Below, in pieces: positions 1 to 8,991 of a stretch of 42,629 nt of DNA; the stretch's first letter is position 1, and each line of letters begins with the position of its first letter. The position numbers and the translations under genes are program-made. The stretch spans positions 1-42,629 of the forward strand of contig JAKQHM010000013.1 in assembly GCA_029572935.1 (NCBI GenBank). The letters run 5' to 3'. The stretch is from Bacteroidota bacterium. Its GTDB lineage: Bacteria > Bacteroidota > Bacteroidia > Chitinophagales > Saprospiraceae. The notes below the pieces were generated by a model that was not told the origin of the DNA, did not search any database, and saw only the letters and a list, made by a program, of their open reading frames with translations.

Positions 1-1
1 A

Positions 2-397
2 AACATCACATACAACCAGCCGCTGGATCTCAGCTATCGGATTCCATATTTTTCTTCTTCATTTATGTCTGAAGATGGCCATTTGTACGTCAGTCGAAAG
101 TACGAAGGTATTTACAAAACAGTTAAACCCCTGGTCTCTACCCATAATGAAACTACTGAAAAAGTAATGATCACTCCCAATCCCGTCCGGGACTATCTAA
201 GCATAAATTTGGGAGATGAAAATCAAGGCGCCTCCCAACTTGAGCTTATCAACTTTTTAGGTCAAATGGTCTGGCAGGGTTCCATACTTGGTAATCAGGC
301 AAACATTCAAGTGACTGGTTTACCAGTAGGGATTTACTCACTAAGGGTAATGAAAGAAGGTCAATTATACCATGCAGAAAAAATTGTGAAACAGTAA
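2..397 (+). CDS. C-terminal part of a T9SS-secreted protein (partial)
   Basis: The reading frame is open to the left edge of the window, so the true start lies outside; the internal ATG at 65 is not a convincing start. The last about 75 residues form a type A sorting domain of the type IX secretion system. It begins with the typical ITPNPVRDYLSI segment, continues with a LELINFLGQMV strand and ends with LPVGIYSLRV and a basic tail (KIVKQ). In this family the domain directs export across the outer membrane and is cleaved or anchored at the cell surface. The preceding segment (EDGHLYVSRKYEGIYKT) resembles a beta-propeller or photosystem-stability-type repeat, but too little is visible to name the cargo. 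Secretion by T9SS is well supported; the function of the cargo is unknown. Confidence 0.85.
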   Translation, partial: NITYNQPLDLSYRIPYFSSSFMSEDGHLYVSRKYEGIYKTVKPLVSTHNETTEKVMITPNPVRDYLSINLGDENQGASQLELINFLGQMVWQGSILGNQANIQVTGLPVGIYSLRVMKEGQLYHAEKIVKQ

Positions 398-818
398 TTC
401 CTGTTAATGTGTAATTTTAAATTTAGCATTCTTGCAAATAAATTATCCTTCTGGGGAAGTGCCTCTTTTCTCCATTGGTCATTTACTATTGGCTCAAGTA
501 ATAGGCTTGTGGCTCTTTATATGAATAAATTACAGAAAAGAATCATAGCGAGGATCGGTGTGAAAGCAAATACCATGAGAATAATAGTGCCGTGAATAGG
601 ATTAATCCTATTGTTAGCACTCTATCATAATAATGAGAACCTGAATCCAAGTGGAAAACATTACGAGAGTGATTGTAATGGATTTGGTGCTTTTCAATAT
701 ATTTGGTCCATTCCGGAATTTATTTTCAGCCCGCCCTTAATTTTTTCAAAGTTTTTGCACCGTATGAATGTAAGCTTTTTATTAAAAAATGATTCGTTCA
801 CCAACAAAAACTTTTATC
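398..818. other. Intergenic stretch with an 18-bp palindrome
   Basis: This AT-rich stretch of about 420 bp holds no gene I can support. Small open frames at 407-595 and 611-967 look random in composition. The one clear structure is a perfect 18-bp palindrome (AATAGGATTAATCCTATT) at 595-612. It could be an operator or a short hairpin, but no T-run follows it. Confidence 0.4.
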
Positions 819-1118
819 ATGAAAACTTCCAATTTTGCACTGATTTGGTTCGCCATTTTAGTTGTGGCTTTTTCTTCCGCCCTGTTCCTGGGAAAAGGAA
901 CCGACAGGAATCAATCTTTATCTCAAAACGCCTCATTCGGGTTGGATTATCCTGGCGTGGATGCTGAACCAATTGTTTTGGCAGATGCCAGTGTGAATCA
1001 AGCGGGTGACGAGCTGATCTATCAGCTCTGCTACAGCCGCTGCGGCGATCCCACGCTTGTCGTCAATAATGAATGCTGGGTACAGTGCCGGATGTATTAT
1101 TTCTTCCGCAAGAGATAA
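819..1118 (+). CDS. Small membrane-anchored or exported four-cysteine protein
   Basis: The product has 99 residues. I chose the ATG at 819 because it places a hydrophobic segment (residues 6-24, a signal peptide or signal anchor) directly after MKTSN; the frame also has an ATG at 789. A polar linker follows. The C-terminal 30 residues hold two CX3C motifs (C71/C75 and C86/C90) separated by ten residues, and the protein ends in a basic YYFFRKR tail. The twin CX3C layout suggests two disulfides in a small helical hairpin, but I do not recognise the family. A strong hairpin terminator starts 22 bp downstream, which fits a real monocistronic gene. Function unknown. Confidence 0.55.
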   Translation: MKTSNFALIWFAILVVAFSSALFLGKGTDRNQSLSQNASFGLDYPGVDAEPIVLADASVNQAGDELIYQLCYSRCGDPTLVVNNECWVQCRMYYFFRKR

Positions 1119-1140
1119 GTACCTTGAATCCCTAAAAGCA

Positions 1141-1171
1141 AAAAAGGAACCTGCACAACAGGTTCCTTTTT
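1141..1171 (+). terminator. Rho-independent terminator
   Basis: A 13-bp perfect stem (1141-1153 with 1159-1171, core AGGAACCTG/CAGGTTCCT) has a 5-nt loop and runs into T residues. It ends the small cysteine protein gene. The A-run on the other side means it may also act on the minus-strand transcript of glnN. Confidence 0.85.
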
Positions 1172-1185
1172 TTTATATAACCGGG

Positions 1186-1221
1186 ATCATCCGCCTACCG
1201 TAGCTGAAGACAGCGGATGAT
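1186..1221 (-). terminator. Inverted repeat just downstream of glnN
   Basis: ATCATCCGC (1186-1194) and GCGGATGAT (1213-1221) form a 9-bp stem just past the glnN stop codon. It lacks its own clear T-run, so it may be a 3' stabilising hairpin that works with the terminator at 1141-1171. Confidence 0.4.
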
Positions 1222-1235
1222 TTACGGCAGCGCGA

Positions 1236-3428
1236 TCATCTGTGAAACAGGATCTCTCTGTATTTCGGCAGCGGCCAATATTTATCTTCCACATACAATT
1301 CAAGGTCATCTACGTGTGAACGTATATCCAGGAAAAGTGGTTTCACTTTATCACACAGGTAGATGGCCACTTCCCGTGTAGTCTTTTTCTGGTGTGCTTT
1401 TTCCCTTTCAGAATTCAGTTTTTCCAGTATGCTGTACACCTCGCTGATATGAGTGGAGACGGTGGTCAGCAATTGCTGCTGGGTTTTCATCTGCGTCTTG
1501 GGCACACCGGCTTCTATGGCTGTTTTGATGTTGGTCATCAGATCAGTCTGAGCCCTGAGACAGGCTGGCAGGATCTGGTTGAAGACCAGCTCGTTGATCA
1601 GACTGGCTTCGATATCAACCTTTTTGATATATTTCTCCAGATAGATCTCGTGGCGCGCTTCCTGCTCTCTTTTGGACATGATGTTCAGGGAATCAAACAG
1701 GCTGAGCGCTTTTTTGCTGACCAGTGCATCGAGGGCCTGAGGAGTGGTCTTAATATTGGGCAAGCCCCTTTTGGCAGCTTCCTTCGCCCAGGCATCGCTG
1801 TAGTTGTCTCCTTCAAAGAGAATGTTTTTGGAGGACTTGATACAGGCTCTGAGTTCCTTGAGAATAGCAGAATCTTTTTTCTCCCCATCGGCAATGTGCT
1901 TGTCCACTTTTGATTTAAAATCATTGAGCTGATTGGCCACAATGGTATTGAGGACCATCATCGCATCGGCGCAGTTGGCAGAAGATCCTACTGCACGGAA
2001 TTCAAATTTGTTGCCGGTAAAGGCAAAGGGCGAGGTGCGGTTGCGATCGGTATTGTCCATCATCACATCCGGGATCATTTTGTGGATGTCCAGCTTGAGG
2101 TCGTTTTCCGCGTCTTCCGCCAGATCATTTTCCACTCTGGATTCGATGGCTTCCAGCACTTTGGTGAGGTATTCACCTATGAAAACTGAAATGATGGCAG
2201 GAGGTGCCTCATTGGCGCCCAGGCGGTAATCGTTGCTTTCTGCAGCAATGGCGGCACGCAGCAGGTCTGAATGATCGTGTACCGCTTTGATGGTATTGAC
2301 AAAAAAGGTCAGGAATTGCAGGTTGTTTCGTGGCGTTTTTCCGGGTCCCAACAGATTGGTGCCGGTATCCGTGCCCATGGACCAGTTGTTGTGTTTGCCG
2401 CTTCCGTTGATGCCCGCAAAGGGTTTTTCGTGAAACAGAACGATCAGGTTGTGCCTGCGTGCGACGCGGTCCATCAGGTCCATCAGCAGAGAATTGTGGT
2501 CCACTGCAATGTTGGCTTCTTCAAACATGGGTGCCAGTTCAAACTGACTCGGGGCAACCTCATTGTGGCGGGTGCGTACGGGGATTCCCAGTTTGTGACA
2601 TTCCATTTCGAGGTCCACCATATAAGCAAATACCCGCTCGGGTATCGCACCGAAATAATGGTCTTCCAGTTGCTGGCCCTTGGCAGGTCCGCGGCCAAAG
2701 ACCGTTCTGCCGGAGGCCATCAGGTCCGGACGTGCATAGTACATCGCCTTGTCGATCAGGAAATACTCCTGCTCCCAGCCCAAAGTTGCACTCACCTTGT
2801 TTACAAACCGGTCAAAATAGCGTGCTACTCCTGTAGCGGCCTTGTCAAGCGCCTCCAGGGAACGAATGAGCGGAGCTTTGTGGTCCAGGGCATCTCCTGT
2901 ATAGGATATGAAAACCGTAGGGATGCAAAGCGTTTTGGATCCGGCAATATCCATGATGAAGGCGGGAGACATAGGATCCCAGGCCGTATATCCGCGGGCT
3001 TCAAAAGTAGCCCGCAAGCCACCGCTGGGAAAGGAAGAAGCGTCCGGCTCCTGCTGTACCAGGGCATCTCCGTCAAACTTCTCCACGGGTGTGCCGTTTC
3101 CGGACAGGGTAAAAAAGGAATCGTGCTTTTCAGCGGTGGTACCTGTCAAAGGTTGAAACCAGTGGGTGTAGTGGGTGGTGCCATTTTCCATGGCCCAGGC
3201 CTTGAGCGCTGCGGCAATCTGATCAGCCAGTTCGCGGGAGATCTTCTTTCCCTCAGCAATGGTCTGGCTGTATACCTTGAATGCCTCATTAGACAGATAA
3301 GATTTGAGCTTATCAGTGGTAAAGACATTCTGAGCGTAATAACTGGAGATTTTCCTGTTCTCCCTTTCCCTTTGCATCTTGGGCCGGGACTGAAACAACT
3401 GTAAGGCGGTACTGCGACTGGTTGGCAT
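1236..3428 (-). CDS. glnN: Type III glutamine synthetase
   Basis: Forms glutamine from glutamate, ammonia and ATP in the cytoplasm. The product is 730 residues, the usual size of the GSIII (GlnN) family and much longer than GSI. Visible family marks are the N-terminal PLTGTTAEKHDSFF segment, a long central catalytic block with RHNEVAPSQFELAPMFE, then HEKPFAGINGSGKHNNWS (ATP and glutamate site), and NRTSPFAFTGNKFEFRAVGSS. The frame extends to an ATG at 3458, but that codon lies inside a good -7 promoter box (3456-3463). The start is therefore the ATG at 3428, which gives MPTSRSTALQLFQ. The gene stands alone between two convergent or divergent neighbours. No PII gene or nitrogen regulator is visible nearby. 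Confidence 0.95.
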   Translation of the reverse strand: MPTSRSTALQLFQSRPKMQRERENRKISSYYAQNVFTTDKLKSYLSNEAFKVYSQTIAEGKKISRELADQIAAALKAWAMENGTTHYTHWFQPLTGTTAEKHDSFFTLSGNGTPVEKFDGDALVQQEPDASSFPSGGLRATFEARGYTAWDPMSPAFIMDIAGSKTLCIPTVFISYTGDALDHKAPLIRSLEALDKAATGVARYFDRFVNKVSATLGWEQEYFLIDKAMYYARPDLMASGRTVFGRGPAKGQQLEDHYFGAIPERVFAYMVDLEMECHKLGIPVRTRHNEVAPSQFELAPMFEEANIAVDHNSLLMDLMDRVARRHNLIVLFHEKPFAGINGSGKHNNWSMGTDTGTNLLGPGKTPRNNLQFLTFFVNTIKAVHDHSDLLRAAIAAESNDYRLGANEAPPAIISVFIGEYLTKVLEAIESRVENDLAEDAENDLKLDIHKMIPDVMMDNTDRNRTSPFAFTGNKFEFRAVGSSANCADAMMVLNTIVANQLNDFKSKVDKHIADGEKKDSAILKELRACIKSSKNILFEGDNYSDAWAKEAAKRGLPNIKTTPQALDALVSKKALSLFDSLNIMSKREQEARHEIYLEKYIKKVDIEASLINELVFNQILPACLRAQTDLMTNIKTAIEAGVPKTQMKTQQQLLTTVSTHISEVYSILEKLNSEREKAHQKKTTREVAIYLCDKVKPLFLDIRSHVDDLELYVEDKYWPLPKYREILFHR

Positions 3429-3455
3429 GGTTTGGATTTTTGTGAAACAACGATG

Positions 3456-3463
3456 CAAAGTTA
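3456..3463 (-). promoter_or_regulatory. -7 box of the glnN promoter
   Basis: On the minus strand this reads TAACTTTG, a full match to the Bacteroidota TAnnTTTG box. It lies 28 bp upstream of the chosen glnN ATG. No clear -33 TTG is visible at the usual spacing. Confidence 0.6.
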
Positions 3464-3697
3464 TTTATTTTTCTATAAATGATCTGATTCGGGCTTAAAA
3501 TGCCAAAATATTTTAAAAAAATTCACATAATTCACGTCATTCGATCAAAAAAGAGTCTAAAAAATAAAATATTGAGAATAAAATCCGGAAATATCGCTTG
3601 TAGAAGCCTGCCCTGAGGCGTCATCTACCGGGAATAGGATGCATGTCCTTTTTCAGGATTATATTCCTTACTATCTTGCAGCCTTTTAGAATAAACT

Positions 3698-5959
3698 ATG
3701 AGTCAAAACTATCTGGATACGCTCAACGACGTACAAAAGGCGGCCGTATTGCAAATTGATGGACCGGTGATGGTGATCGCGGGTCCCGGGTCCGGAAAAA
3801 CCAGGGTGTTGACCTATCGGCTGGCCCACATGATCCACAGCGGGATCAAACCCAGCCAAATCCTTTCTCTGACTTTTACCAACAAGGCTGCCCGGGAGAT
3901 GACCGAACGGATCAGCCAGGTGGTAGAATCTGATGCCCGAAAGGTGTGGAGCGGTACCTTCCACTCCATTTTTGCACGCATCCTCCGCATCGAAGCGCCT
4001 AAAATCGGCTATCCTACTGATTTTTCCATTTACGATACGGAGGATTCCAAGAGCTTGATCTCCGAGATCATCAAGGAAATGGGCCTCAATCCTAAAGAGT
4101 ACAATGCCAACACCCTGCGAAACCGGATTTCCAATGCCAAGTCCAATCTCATCACCCCGATCATGTATGAGCAGGATCCGGCTCTGATGGAGCAGGATCG
4201 GATGAACAAAATGCCCGCGACCGGTGCGGTGTACAAACGATATGTACAGAAATGTCTTCAGGCAGGGGCCATGGATTTTGACGATCTGTTGCTACAGCTG
4301 TATCGCCTCATTCAGGAAAACAAAGACGAGGTGCTGGAAAAGTACCGCAACATATTCAAGTATGTTCTTGTGGATGAGTTTCAGGATACCAATTATCTCC
4401 AGTACGCCATTTTAAAAAAGCTGTGTCTTTATCCGGGCAGCTCCCGCAATATCTGTATCGTTGGCGATGATGCGCAGAGTATTTACTCTTTTCGGGGTGC
4501 AACCATCCGCAACATTCTGGATTTTCAGGAGGATTTTCCCGACGTAAAGATTTTTAAGCTCGAACAGAACTACCGAAGCTCGGAACACATCGTACAGGCG
4601 GCCAACGACGTGATCACCTACAATTCCAAACAGATCAAAAAGGAGATCTGGACTGAGAAAAAGGAAGGACATAAGATCAAGGTCATCAAATCCGCTTCTG
4701 ACAATGAAGAAGGAAGACGAGTCGCTGACTACATCGTCGAGCTGAAGAACAGCTACCATCTCAAGAATTCCGATATTGGAATTCTCTATCGCACCAATGC
4801 CCAATCCAGGATATTCGAAGAGCAGTTGCGCCGGATGAATATTCCCTACAAGGTATTTGGCGGTTTGTCCTTCTATCAGCGAAAGGAGGTCAAGGATTTG
4901 CTGGCCTATATGCGCCTGGTGGTCAATCCAAAGGACAACGAAGCTTTTAAAAGGATCGTCAATTATCCCAAAAGGGGCATCGGCGATACGACCCTGGACA
5001 AGCTTCTTGAATTCAGTCTGGCACAGGGAACTTCATTGCTGGAAAGCATACCGGCATTCAGCTCCGGCGGCAGATCGGCTCAGAATCTGATCGCATTTCA
5101 TCAGTTGATCGCGCAGATGCAGCAGCTGGCGGCGGGCAGCGATGCCTATGATGCAGCCATGGCAATCTACAAGATGTCCGGACTTTCACAGGAACTGAAA
5201 CAAGACATCACCCCGGAGGGAATATCCCGAATCGAAAACGTCAGTGCCCTCCTGGACGGAATCAAGGATTTTACGGAGAACGATGAATTCACCGGGGATC
5301 TTCCACCCAACAAGGGATTGGCAGCGTATCTACAAGGTATTGCTCTGGTGAGCGAACTGGATGAGGATACAGAAAACAGAGAATACATCACCCTGATGTC
5401 CGTGCACAGTGCCAAGGGTCTGGAGTTCGATGCGGTGATCGTGGGCGGACTCGAAGAGAATTTGTTTCCCTCGTATATGTCCATGTCCTCCGAGGAGCAA
5501 CTGGATGAAGAGCGCAGGTTGTTTTACGTGGCCATCACCCGTGCGCGCCATTTTCTGGCACTGAGTTATGCCACCTCCCGTTATTTCTTTGGCAACCTGA
5601 GGATGAATCAGCCCAGTCGTTTCATCGAAGAGATCGACAGCTCGAGGTTTGAAAAAGATCCTTCTGCCAGGAGCACAGTATTCAATGTTTTTGATGAACC
5701 CTCTGTTCCCAAACAAAGATTCGTCGAACGCAAACCCGCTGTTGTGGCGAGCCATCCGGGACTGGCCAATTTCAAACCCAGCGCACCAACGCAAATTCAG
5801 GCCGGGATGAGGGTGCTGCACCAAAAATTTGGCGAAGGAAAAGTCATCCAGGTAGAGGGAAGTTCCGACAACCGCGTGGCCACCATATTTTTCAGTGAGG
5901 TGGACAATCCACAACGCAAGATCGTGCTTAAATTTGCCAAACTCCAGATACTGAATTGA
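3698..5959 (+). CDS. UvrD/PcrA-family 3'-5' DNA helicase
   Basis: A superfamily 1A helicase for DNA repair and replication-fork maintenance, 753 residues. The motifs appear in order: Q motif and Walker A (AGPGSGKT, residues 28-35), Ia (LTFTNKAAREM), Ib (GTFHSIFARIL), II (VDEFQDT, acidic pair D226/E227), III (GDDAQSIYSFRGA), IV (LEQNYRS), V (MSVHSAKGLEFD) and VI (EERRLFYVAITRA). The C-terminal 50 residues (from about 703, VLHQKFGEGKVIQVEG) look like the PcrA/UvrD Tudor-like domain that contacts RNA polymerase. A weak -7 box (TATCTTG, 3672-3678) lies just upstream. The next gene starts on top of its stop codon. PcrA versus UvrD cannot be decided from sequence. Confidence 0.95.
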   Translation: MSQNYLDTLNDVQKAAVLQIDGPVMVIAGPGSGKTRVLTYRLAHMIHSGIKPSQILSLTFTNKAAREMTERISQVVESDARKVWSGTFHSIFARILRIEAPKIGYPTDFSIYDTEDSKSLISEIIKEMGLNPKEYNANTLRNRISNAKSNLITPIMYEQDPALMEQDRMNKMPATGAVYKRYVQKCLQAGAMDFDDLLLQLYRLIQENKDEVLEKYRNIFKYVLVDEFQDTNYLQYAILKKLCLYPGSSRNICIVGDDAQSIYSFRGATIRNILDFQEDFPDVKIFKLEQNYRSSEHIVQAANDVITYNSKQIKKEIWTEKKEGHKIKVIKSASDNEEGRRVADYIVELKNSYHLKNSDIGILYRTNAQSRIFEEQLRRMNIPYKVFGGLSFYQRKEVKDLLAYMRLVVNPKDNEAFKRIVNYPKRGIGDTTLDKLLEFSLAQGTSLLESIPAFSSGGRSAQNLIAFHQLIAQMQQLAAGSDAYDAAMAIYKMSGLSQELKQDITPEGISRIENVSALLDGIKDFTENDEFTGDLPPNKGLAAYLQGIALVSELDEDTENREYITLMSVHSAKGLEFDAVIVGGLEENLFPSYMSMSSEEQLDEERRLFYVAITRARHFLALSYATSRYFFGNLRMNQPSRFIEEIDSSRFEKDPSARSTVFNVFDEPSVPKQRFVERKPAVVASHPGLANFKPSAPTQIQAGMRVLHQKFGEGKVIQVEGSSDNRVATIFFSEVDNPQRKIVLKFAKLQILN

Positions 5960-6831
5960 GTTTTCCCTGCAAGATATTTTTGATTTTCATCATCCTGGTG
6001 CTTGAAGTGCAAGCTCAGCCCATCAAATTCTTGAGTTCTTTTGAGTTGAGTCCAGAGTTGCAAGAGATTTCAGGACTCGTCAGTCTGGATGGGGGGATGA
6101 GTTTTTATGCAATCAATGACGGAGGTAATAAAAACCTGGTTTATCAACTGGACAGCACAGGCAGGATCATGCGACGCATCGCAGTGCAGAATGCCACCAA
6201 CATCGATTGGGAAGACCTGACTACCGATTTTAAAAATTATCTGTACATAGCAGATACGGGGGACAACAAGAGACAAAGACAAAATCAGAGGGTATACAGG
6301 CTCTCCATTTCAAGCCTCTTGGAAAATGATTCCACTCAAGCCGAGATCATCCATATTATGCTTACTCCTCAATTTTCCAGGAAGAAAAAAAACAAACACC
6401 CTGGTTACGATATCGAGGCAGTTTGCTGGAAAAATGACAGGCTTTATTTTTTCACAAAGCAGTGGAAAATGACAGCGCAACCTGCGACCCACATGTTTTG
6501 CTGTCCGGCCATACCGGGAGATCACAGACTGGACCCAGGTGCCGCTATTGCTTATTCAGATCGCTTTTTTATGGAAACCCAGATTACAGGATCCTGTCTG
6601 AATCCCGAGACCGGCGATCTGTTTTGGGTAAGTGGCACTCAGATCTTTCAAGTGAAGCTGAGTGAAGGGCAGGTCTCCGGGATCAGGTCTTTTGATTTTG
6701 ATTTTTTGAGCCAGAAGGAATCCGTCTGTCCCTTGGGGGGCCGTAGATTTGCGGTGGCACAGGAGTCCAACAAACAGCTCGGGCAGGCGGCCATGCTGCA
6801 TATAATAGAGATTCCCGAGGAAGGTCGATAA
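5956..6831 (+). CDS. Exported propeller-like protein of the SdiA-regulated/phytase-like type
   Basis: The product has 291 residues and uses a TTG start that overlaps the helicase TGA stop (TTGA), so the two genes are probably translationally coupled. The N-terminus is a signal peptide (hydrophobic residues 7-17, cleavage near VQAQ). The body holds short repeated motifs typical of secreted beta-propellers: INDGGNKNLVYQLD, IDWEDLTTD, LYIADTGDNKRQRQ, and later GYDIEAVCWKNDRLYFFTKQW. The DTGDN signature is common in Bacteroidota proteins annotated as SdiA-regulated or esterase-like phytase domains. No enzyme activity can be claimed. It is probably periplasmic, and no T9SS tail is seen. The family call is moderate; export is well supported. 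Confidence 0.7.
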   Translation: MSFPCKIFLIFIILVLEVQAQPIKFLSSFELSPELQEISGLVSLDGGMSFYAINDGGNKNLVYQLDSTGRIMRRIAVQNATNIDWEDLTTDFKNYLYIADTGDNKRQRQNQRVYRLSISSLLENDSTQAEIIHIMLTPQFSRKKKNKHPGYDIEAVCWKNDRLYFFTKQWKMTAQPATHMFCCPAIPGDHRLDPGAAIAYSDRFFMETQITGSCLNPETGDLFWVSGTQIFQVKLSEGQVSGIRSFDFDFLSQKESVCPLGGRRFAVAQESNKQLGQAAMLHIIEIPEEGR

Positions 6832-6840
6832 TCTTATTGC

Positions 6841-6848
6841 CATATTTG
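6841..6848 (+). promoter_or_regulatory. Probable -7 box for the sensor kinase gene
   Basis: CATATTTG matches TAnnTTTG at all but the first position and lies 39 bp upstream of the ATG at 6888. Confidence 0.35.
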
Positions 6849-6887
6849 CGTTAACTTCCCAAATCAATCCCCGCAGGGCTTTTGAAC

Positions 6888-8033
6888 ATGGATGTATATC
6901 AGAAAACAAGCAGATGGAAATGGTACCTGGGGGTATTGGGTTTGATCATCACCCTGTCTCCCCTGTTTTACGCCAACCATCTGGCCAACAATCTGGCTTC
7001 GCGCGAAAAAACGCATACAGAATTGCTGGTCAGGACTCTGGAAGAGATCGTGGTCAATGCAGACCTGGATATCGATGTGACCTTTCACCAGGAAGTCCTC
7101 AACAAGTTATCAGACATCAGGGTAGTCACCATCAACCTCAACGGAGATGTGGGATTGCACAACTATCCCGAGCCCATTGACACCCAGGCGGTACTGGCCC
7201 GGGTAAAATCATCGGGCATTGTGCCGCTCACCAGTCCTGACTATCAGGCTATTTATTGGGAATATCCCGCAATCCTGACCCAGATCAGCTACCTGCCCTT
7301 GATCCAAATGCTGCTGCTCCTGGCTTACGTAGCTATCGGATACAGTGTATTCAATCTGTCCCGAAAAGAAGAACAGAACAGGGTTTGGGTAGGCATGGCC
7401 AAAGAAACGGCTCACCAGCTCGGTACGCCGATCAGTGGAATCATGGGTTGGATCGAGGCGCTGAAGACCGATGAGGATGACCAGGCGGTCAGGGAGGAGA
7501 TCATTGCTCATATGGAACAGGACGTGTCGAAACTGCAGCAGGTTTCAGACCGATTCAGCAAGATAGGCTCCGTGCCGGAACTGTCTCCCACAGGTATAAA
7601 AGCAGAGTGTACGGCAGCATTGGATTACATCAAGCCCAGAGCAGGACGCAAGATCAGGTTTCAGGGTCCGGAAGAACCGGAACACGATTACAGGGTCATG
7701 TTGAATACCAATCTCTTTTCCTGGGTACTCGAGAATCTTTTGCGCAATGCCCTGGATGCCATGGAAGGAGTCGGGACGATCAGCATTTCGGTTTTCCGCG
7801 ATGAAAATCTGATTTGCGTGGACATCTCGGATACAGGCAAGGGGATCCCTGCCGGTAAATGGGAAACGATTTTCAGACCCGGTTATTCAACCAAGCTGCG
7901 CGGCTGGGGTCTGGGTTTGTCCCTGGCCAAAAGGATCATTGAGAATTACCACAATGGTAAAATTTATGTCAGGGATTCCGATCCCGAGCGCGGCACCACC
8001 TTCAGAATAGAATTAAAGGAGATTCAAGCCTGA
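6888..8033 (+). CDS. Membrane sensor histidine kinase
   Basis: A 381-residue kinase. I start it at the ATG at 6888; a TTG at 6882 is in frame but less likely. There are two membrane segments (about residues 10-28 and 125-143) around a periplasmic sensing region of about 95 residues. The cytoplasmic part begins without a HAMP domain and goes straight to the H box, AKETAHQLGTPISGIMGW, with phospho-accepting H176. The ATPase part has N box NLLRNALDAM, G1 SDTGKGIPA, F box FRPGYSTK and G2 GWGLGLSLAKRI. This HQLGTP kinase type is common in Bacteroidota. No response regulator gene is next to it, so it is an orphan here. The signal sensed is unknown. Confidence 0.9.
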   Translation: MDVYQKTSRWKWYLGVLGLIITLSPLFYANHLANNLASREKTHTELLVRTLEEIVVNADLDIDVTFHQEVLNKLSDIRVVTINLNGDVGLHNYPEPIDTQAVLARVKSSGIVPLTSPDYQAIYWEYPAILTQISYLPLIQMLLLLAYVAIGYSVFNLSRKEEQNRVWVGMAKETAHQLGTPISGIMGWIEALKTDEDDQAVREEIIAHMEQDVSKLQQVSDRFSKIGSVPELSPTGIKAECTAALDYIKPRAGRKIRFQGPEEPEHDYRVMLNTNLFSWVLENLLRNALDAMEGVGTISISVFRDENLICVDISDTGKGIPAGKWETIFRPGYSTKLRGWGLGLSLAKRIIENYHNGKIYVRDSDPERGTTFRIELKEIQA

Positions 8034-8056
8034 GACACTAAAAATTTTCAGACTCT

Positions 8057-8077
8057 TTCAGGGCTAAGCCTGAATTT
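8057..8077. terminator. Short hairpin between convergent genes
   Basis: TTCAGG (8057-8062) and CCTGAA (8069-8074) pair with a 6-nt loop and are followed by three T residues. The position between two convergent genes fits a weak terminator. Confidence 0.35.
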
Positions 8078-8113
8078 CTAAAAATGTAAGCGAAACAAGC
8101 AATAGGGATAAAT

Positions 8114-8818
8114 TTATTCTCCTGCTGCAGTGTCGCATTCTGACAAATGCAGGGCAAACTTGCTCCAGGAAATTTCGTTTTTGTATTTTTTGTACACAGC
8201 AGGGCAGTCTTTGTACAGCTTTTTGAATTCCTCGTCGTAATTTTTCTTCAACAGTCTATAGGCCGGTTTGTCTCCTGTTTTGATGTAATAGGATTTGTCA
8301 TCGCCTCCGGCTACATTGAAGCCTCCGACGGCTACAGAGGCTGTCTCGGCCGCGAGTGGATCGTGGAATACCTGATGTACTGAGGAAAAGCCGGGATTAA
8401 GGAGCTGCAGCAATAAGGTCTGCTTGCCGTCCTTGAGCATAACCTCGGTGGAGAGGAATAATGCATATCCATTCTTGATATGGTCCATATTGACGTTTTG
8501 GGATCCCCTGAGGGTCCTTGAAAATGATTCGTCATAAGACATCATTTTCTGCAGGCCGCTGGCAGGGATATAGATCTCCTTGATCTGAGCGGCAGGATAG
8601 CGGAATTTCTGCTTGCTGCTGTCCACCAGATTCAGTTCGGTGATCAATCCTTTTTTCTTTTTCATGCTTTTGAGAAAAAGCTCGGCCTGGGAGCCATCGG
8701 CCAGGGTGAGGTAGCACACCTTGGATTTGGAAAACAGTTCGAAAGGAGGTACAAAGGACTGGGCTTTGAGGCTGATGACAGATAGGGCCAGGAGGATCAG
8801 GGAGAATTGGATTTTCAT
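8114..8818 (-). CDS. Exported protein of unknown function
   Basis: The product has 234 residues. It starts with a clear signal peptide (residues 3-18, cleavage after LKAQ), so it is exported. The mature part begins with strands (KSKVCYLTLADGSQAELFLKSM) that read like a small beta domain, followed by a lysine- and tyrosine-rich C-terminal part (KKNYDEEFKKLYKDCPAVYKK) that looks helical. I do not recognise a named family. There is no T9SS tail and no lipobox. It faces the sensor kinase gene convergently and has a possible -7 box at 8834-8841. The gene itself is well supported by the signal peptide and composition; the function is open. Confidence 0.75.
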   Translation of the reverse strand: MKIQFSLILLALSVISLKAQSFVPPFELFSKSKVCYLTLADGSQAELFLKSMKKKKGLITELNLVDSSKQKFRYPAAQIKEIYIPASGLQKMMSYDESFSRTLRGSQNVNMDHIKNGYALFLSTEVMLKDGKQTLLLQLLNPGFSSVHQVFHDPLAAETASVAVGGFNVAGGDDKSYYIKTGDKPAYRLLKKNYDEEFKKLYKDCPAVYKKYKNEISWSKFALHLSECDTAAGE

Positions 8819-8833
8819 ATGTAAATTGAATTT

Positions 8834-8841
8834 GAAAGATA
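8834..8841 (-). promoter_or_regulatory. Possible -7 box of the exported-protein gene
   Basis: The minus strand reads TATCTTTC, one base off the TAnnTTTG consensus, 15 bp upstream of the ATG at 8818. Confidence 0.35.
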
Positions 8842-8899
8842 ACAGATTTATGACTTTTTATATTGTACAAAGCCTGTCCGCGGGCTTTTGATGAAATAA

Positions 8900-8931
8900 A
8901 AAAGTCCCGCCTTTTGGGCAGGACTTTTGTC
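8900..8931 (+). terminator. Terminator-like hairpin
   Basis: AAAAGTCC (8900-8907) pairs with GGACTTTT (8921-8928) around a GC-rich inner loop. There are A's on one side and T's on the other, so it could act in either direction. No gene on the plus strand leads into it, so it may belong to a small untranslated transcript. Confidence 0.5.
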
Positions 8932-8991
8932 TTTCGTTTTGAAATAGATTTATCCGAGAAAAATTTTATTTGAGTTAGATTCTTTAAAAGG

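Noticed and set aside
407-595. 62-codon frame after the T9SS protein
   Set aside because: No motif, promoter or homology pattern; its residue mix looks random.
611-967. 118-codon frame before and over the small cysteine protein gene
   Set aside because: It overlaps the better-supported exported protein in another frame and has no signal peptide or motif.
2271-3404. 377-codon frame on the plus strand inside glnN
   Set aside because: It is fully antisense to the conserved GSIII catalytic region and has no family motif.
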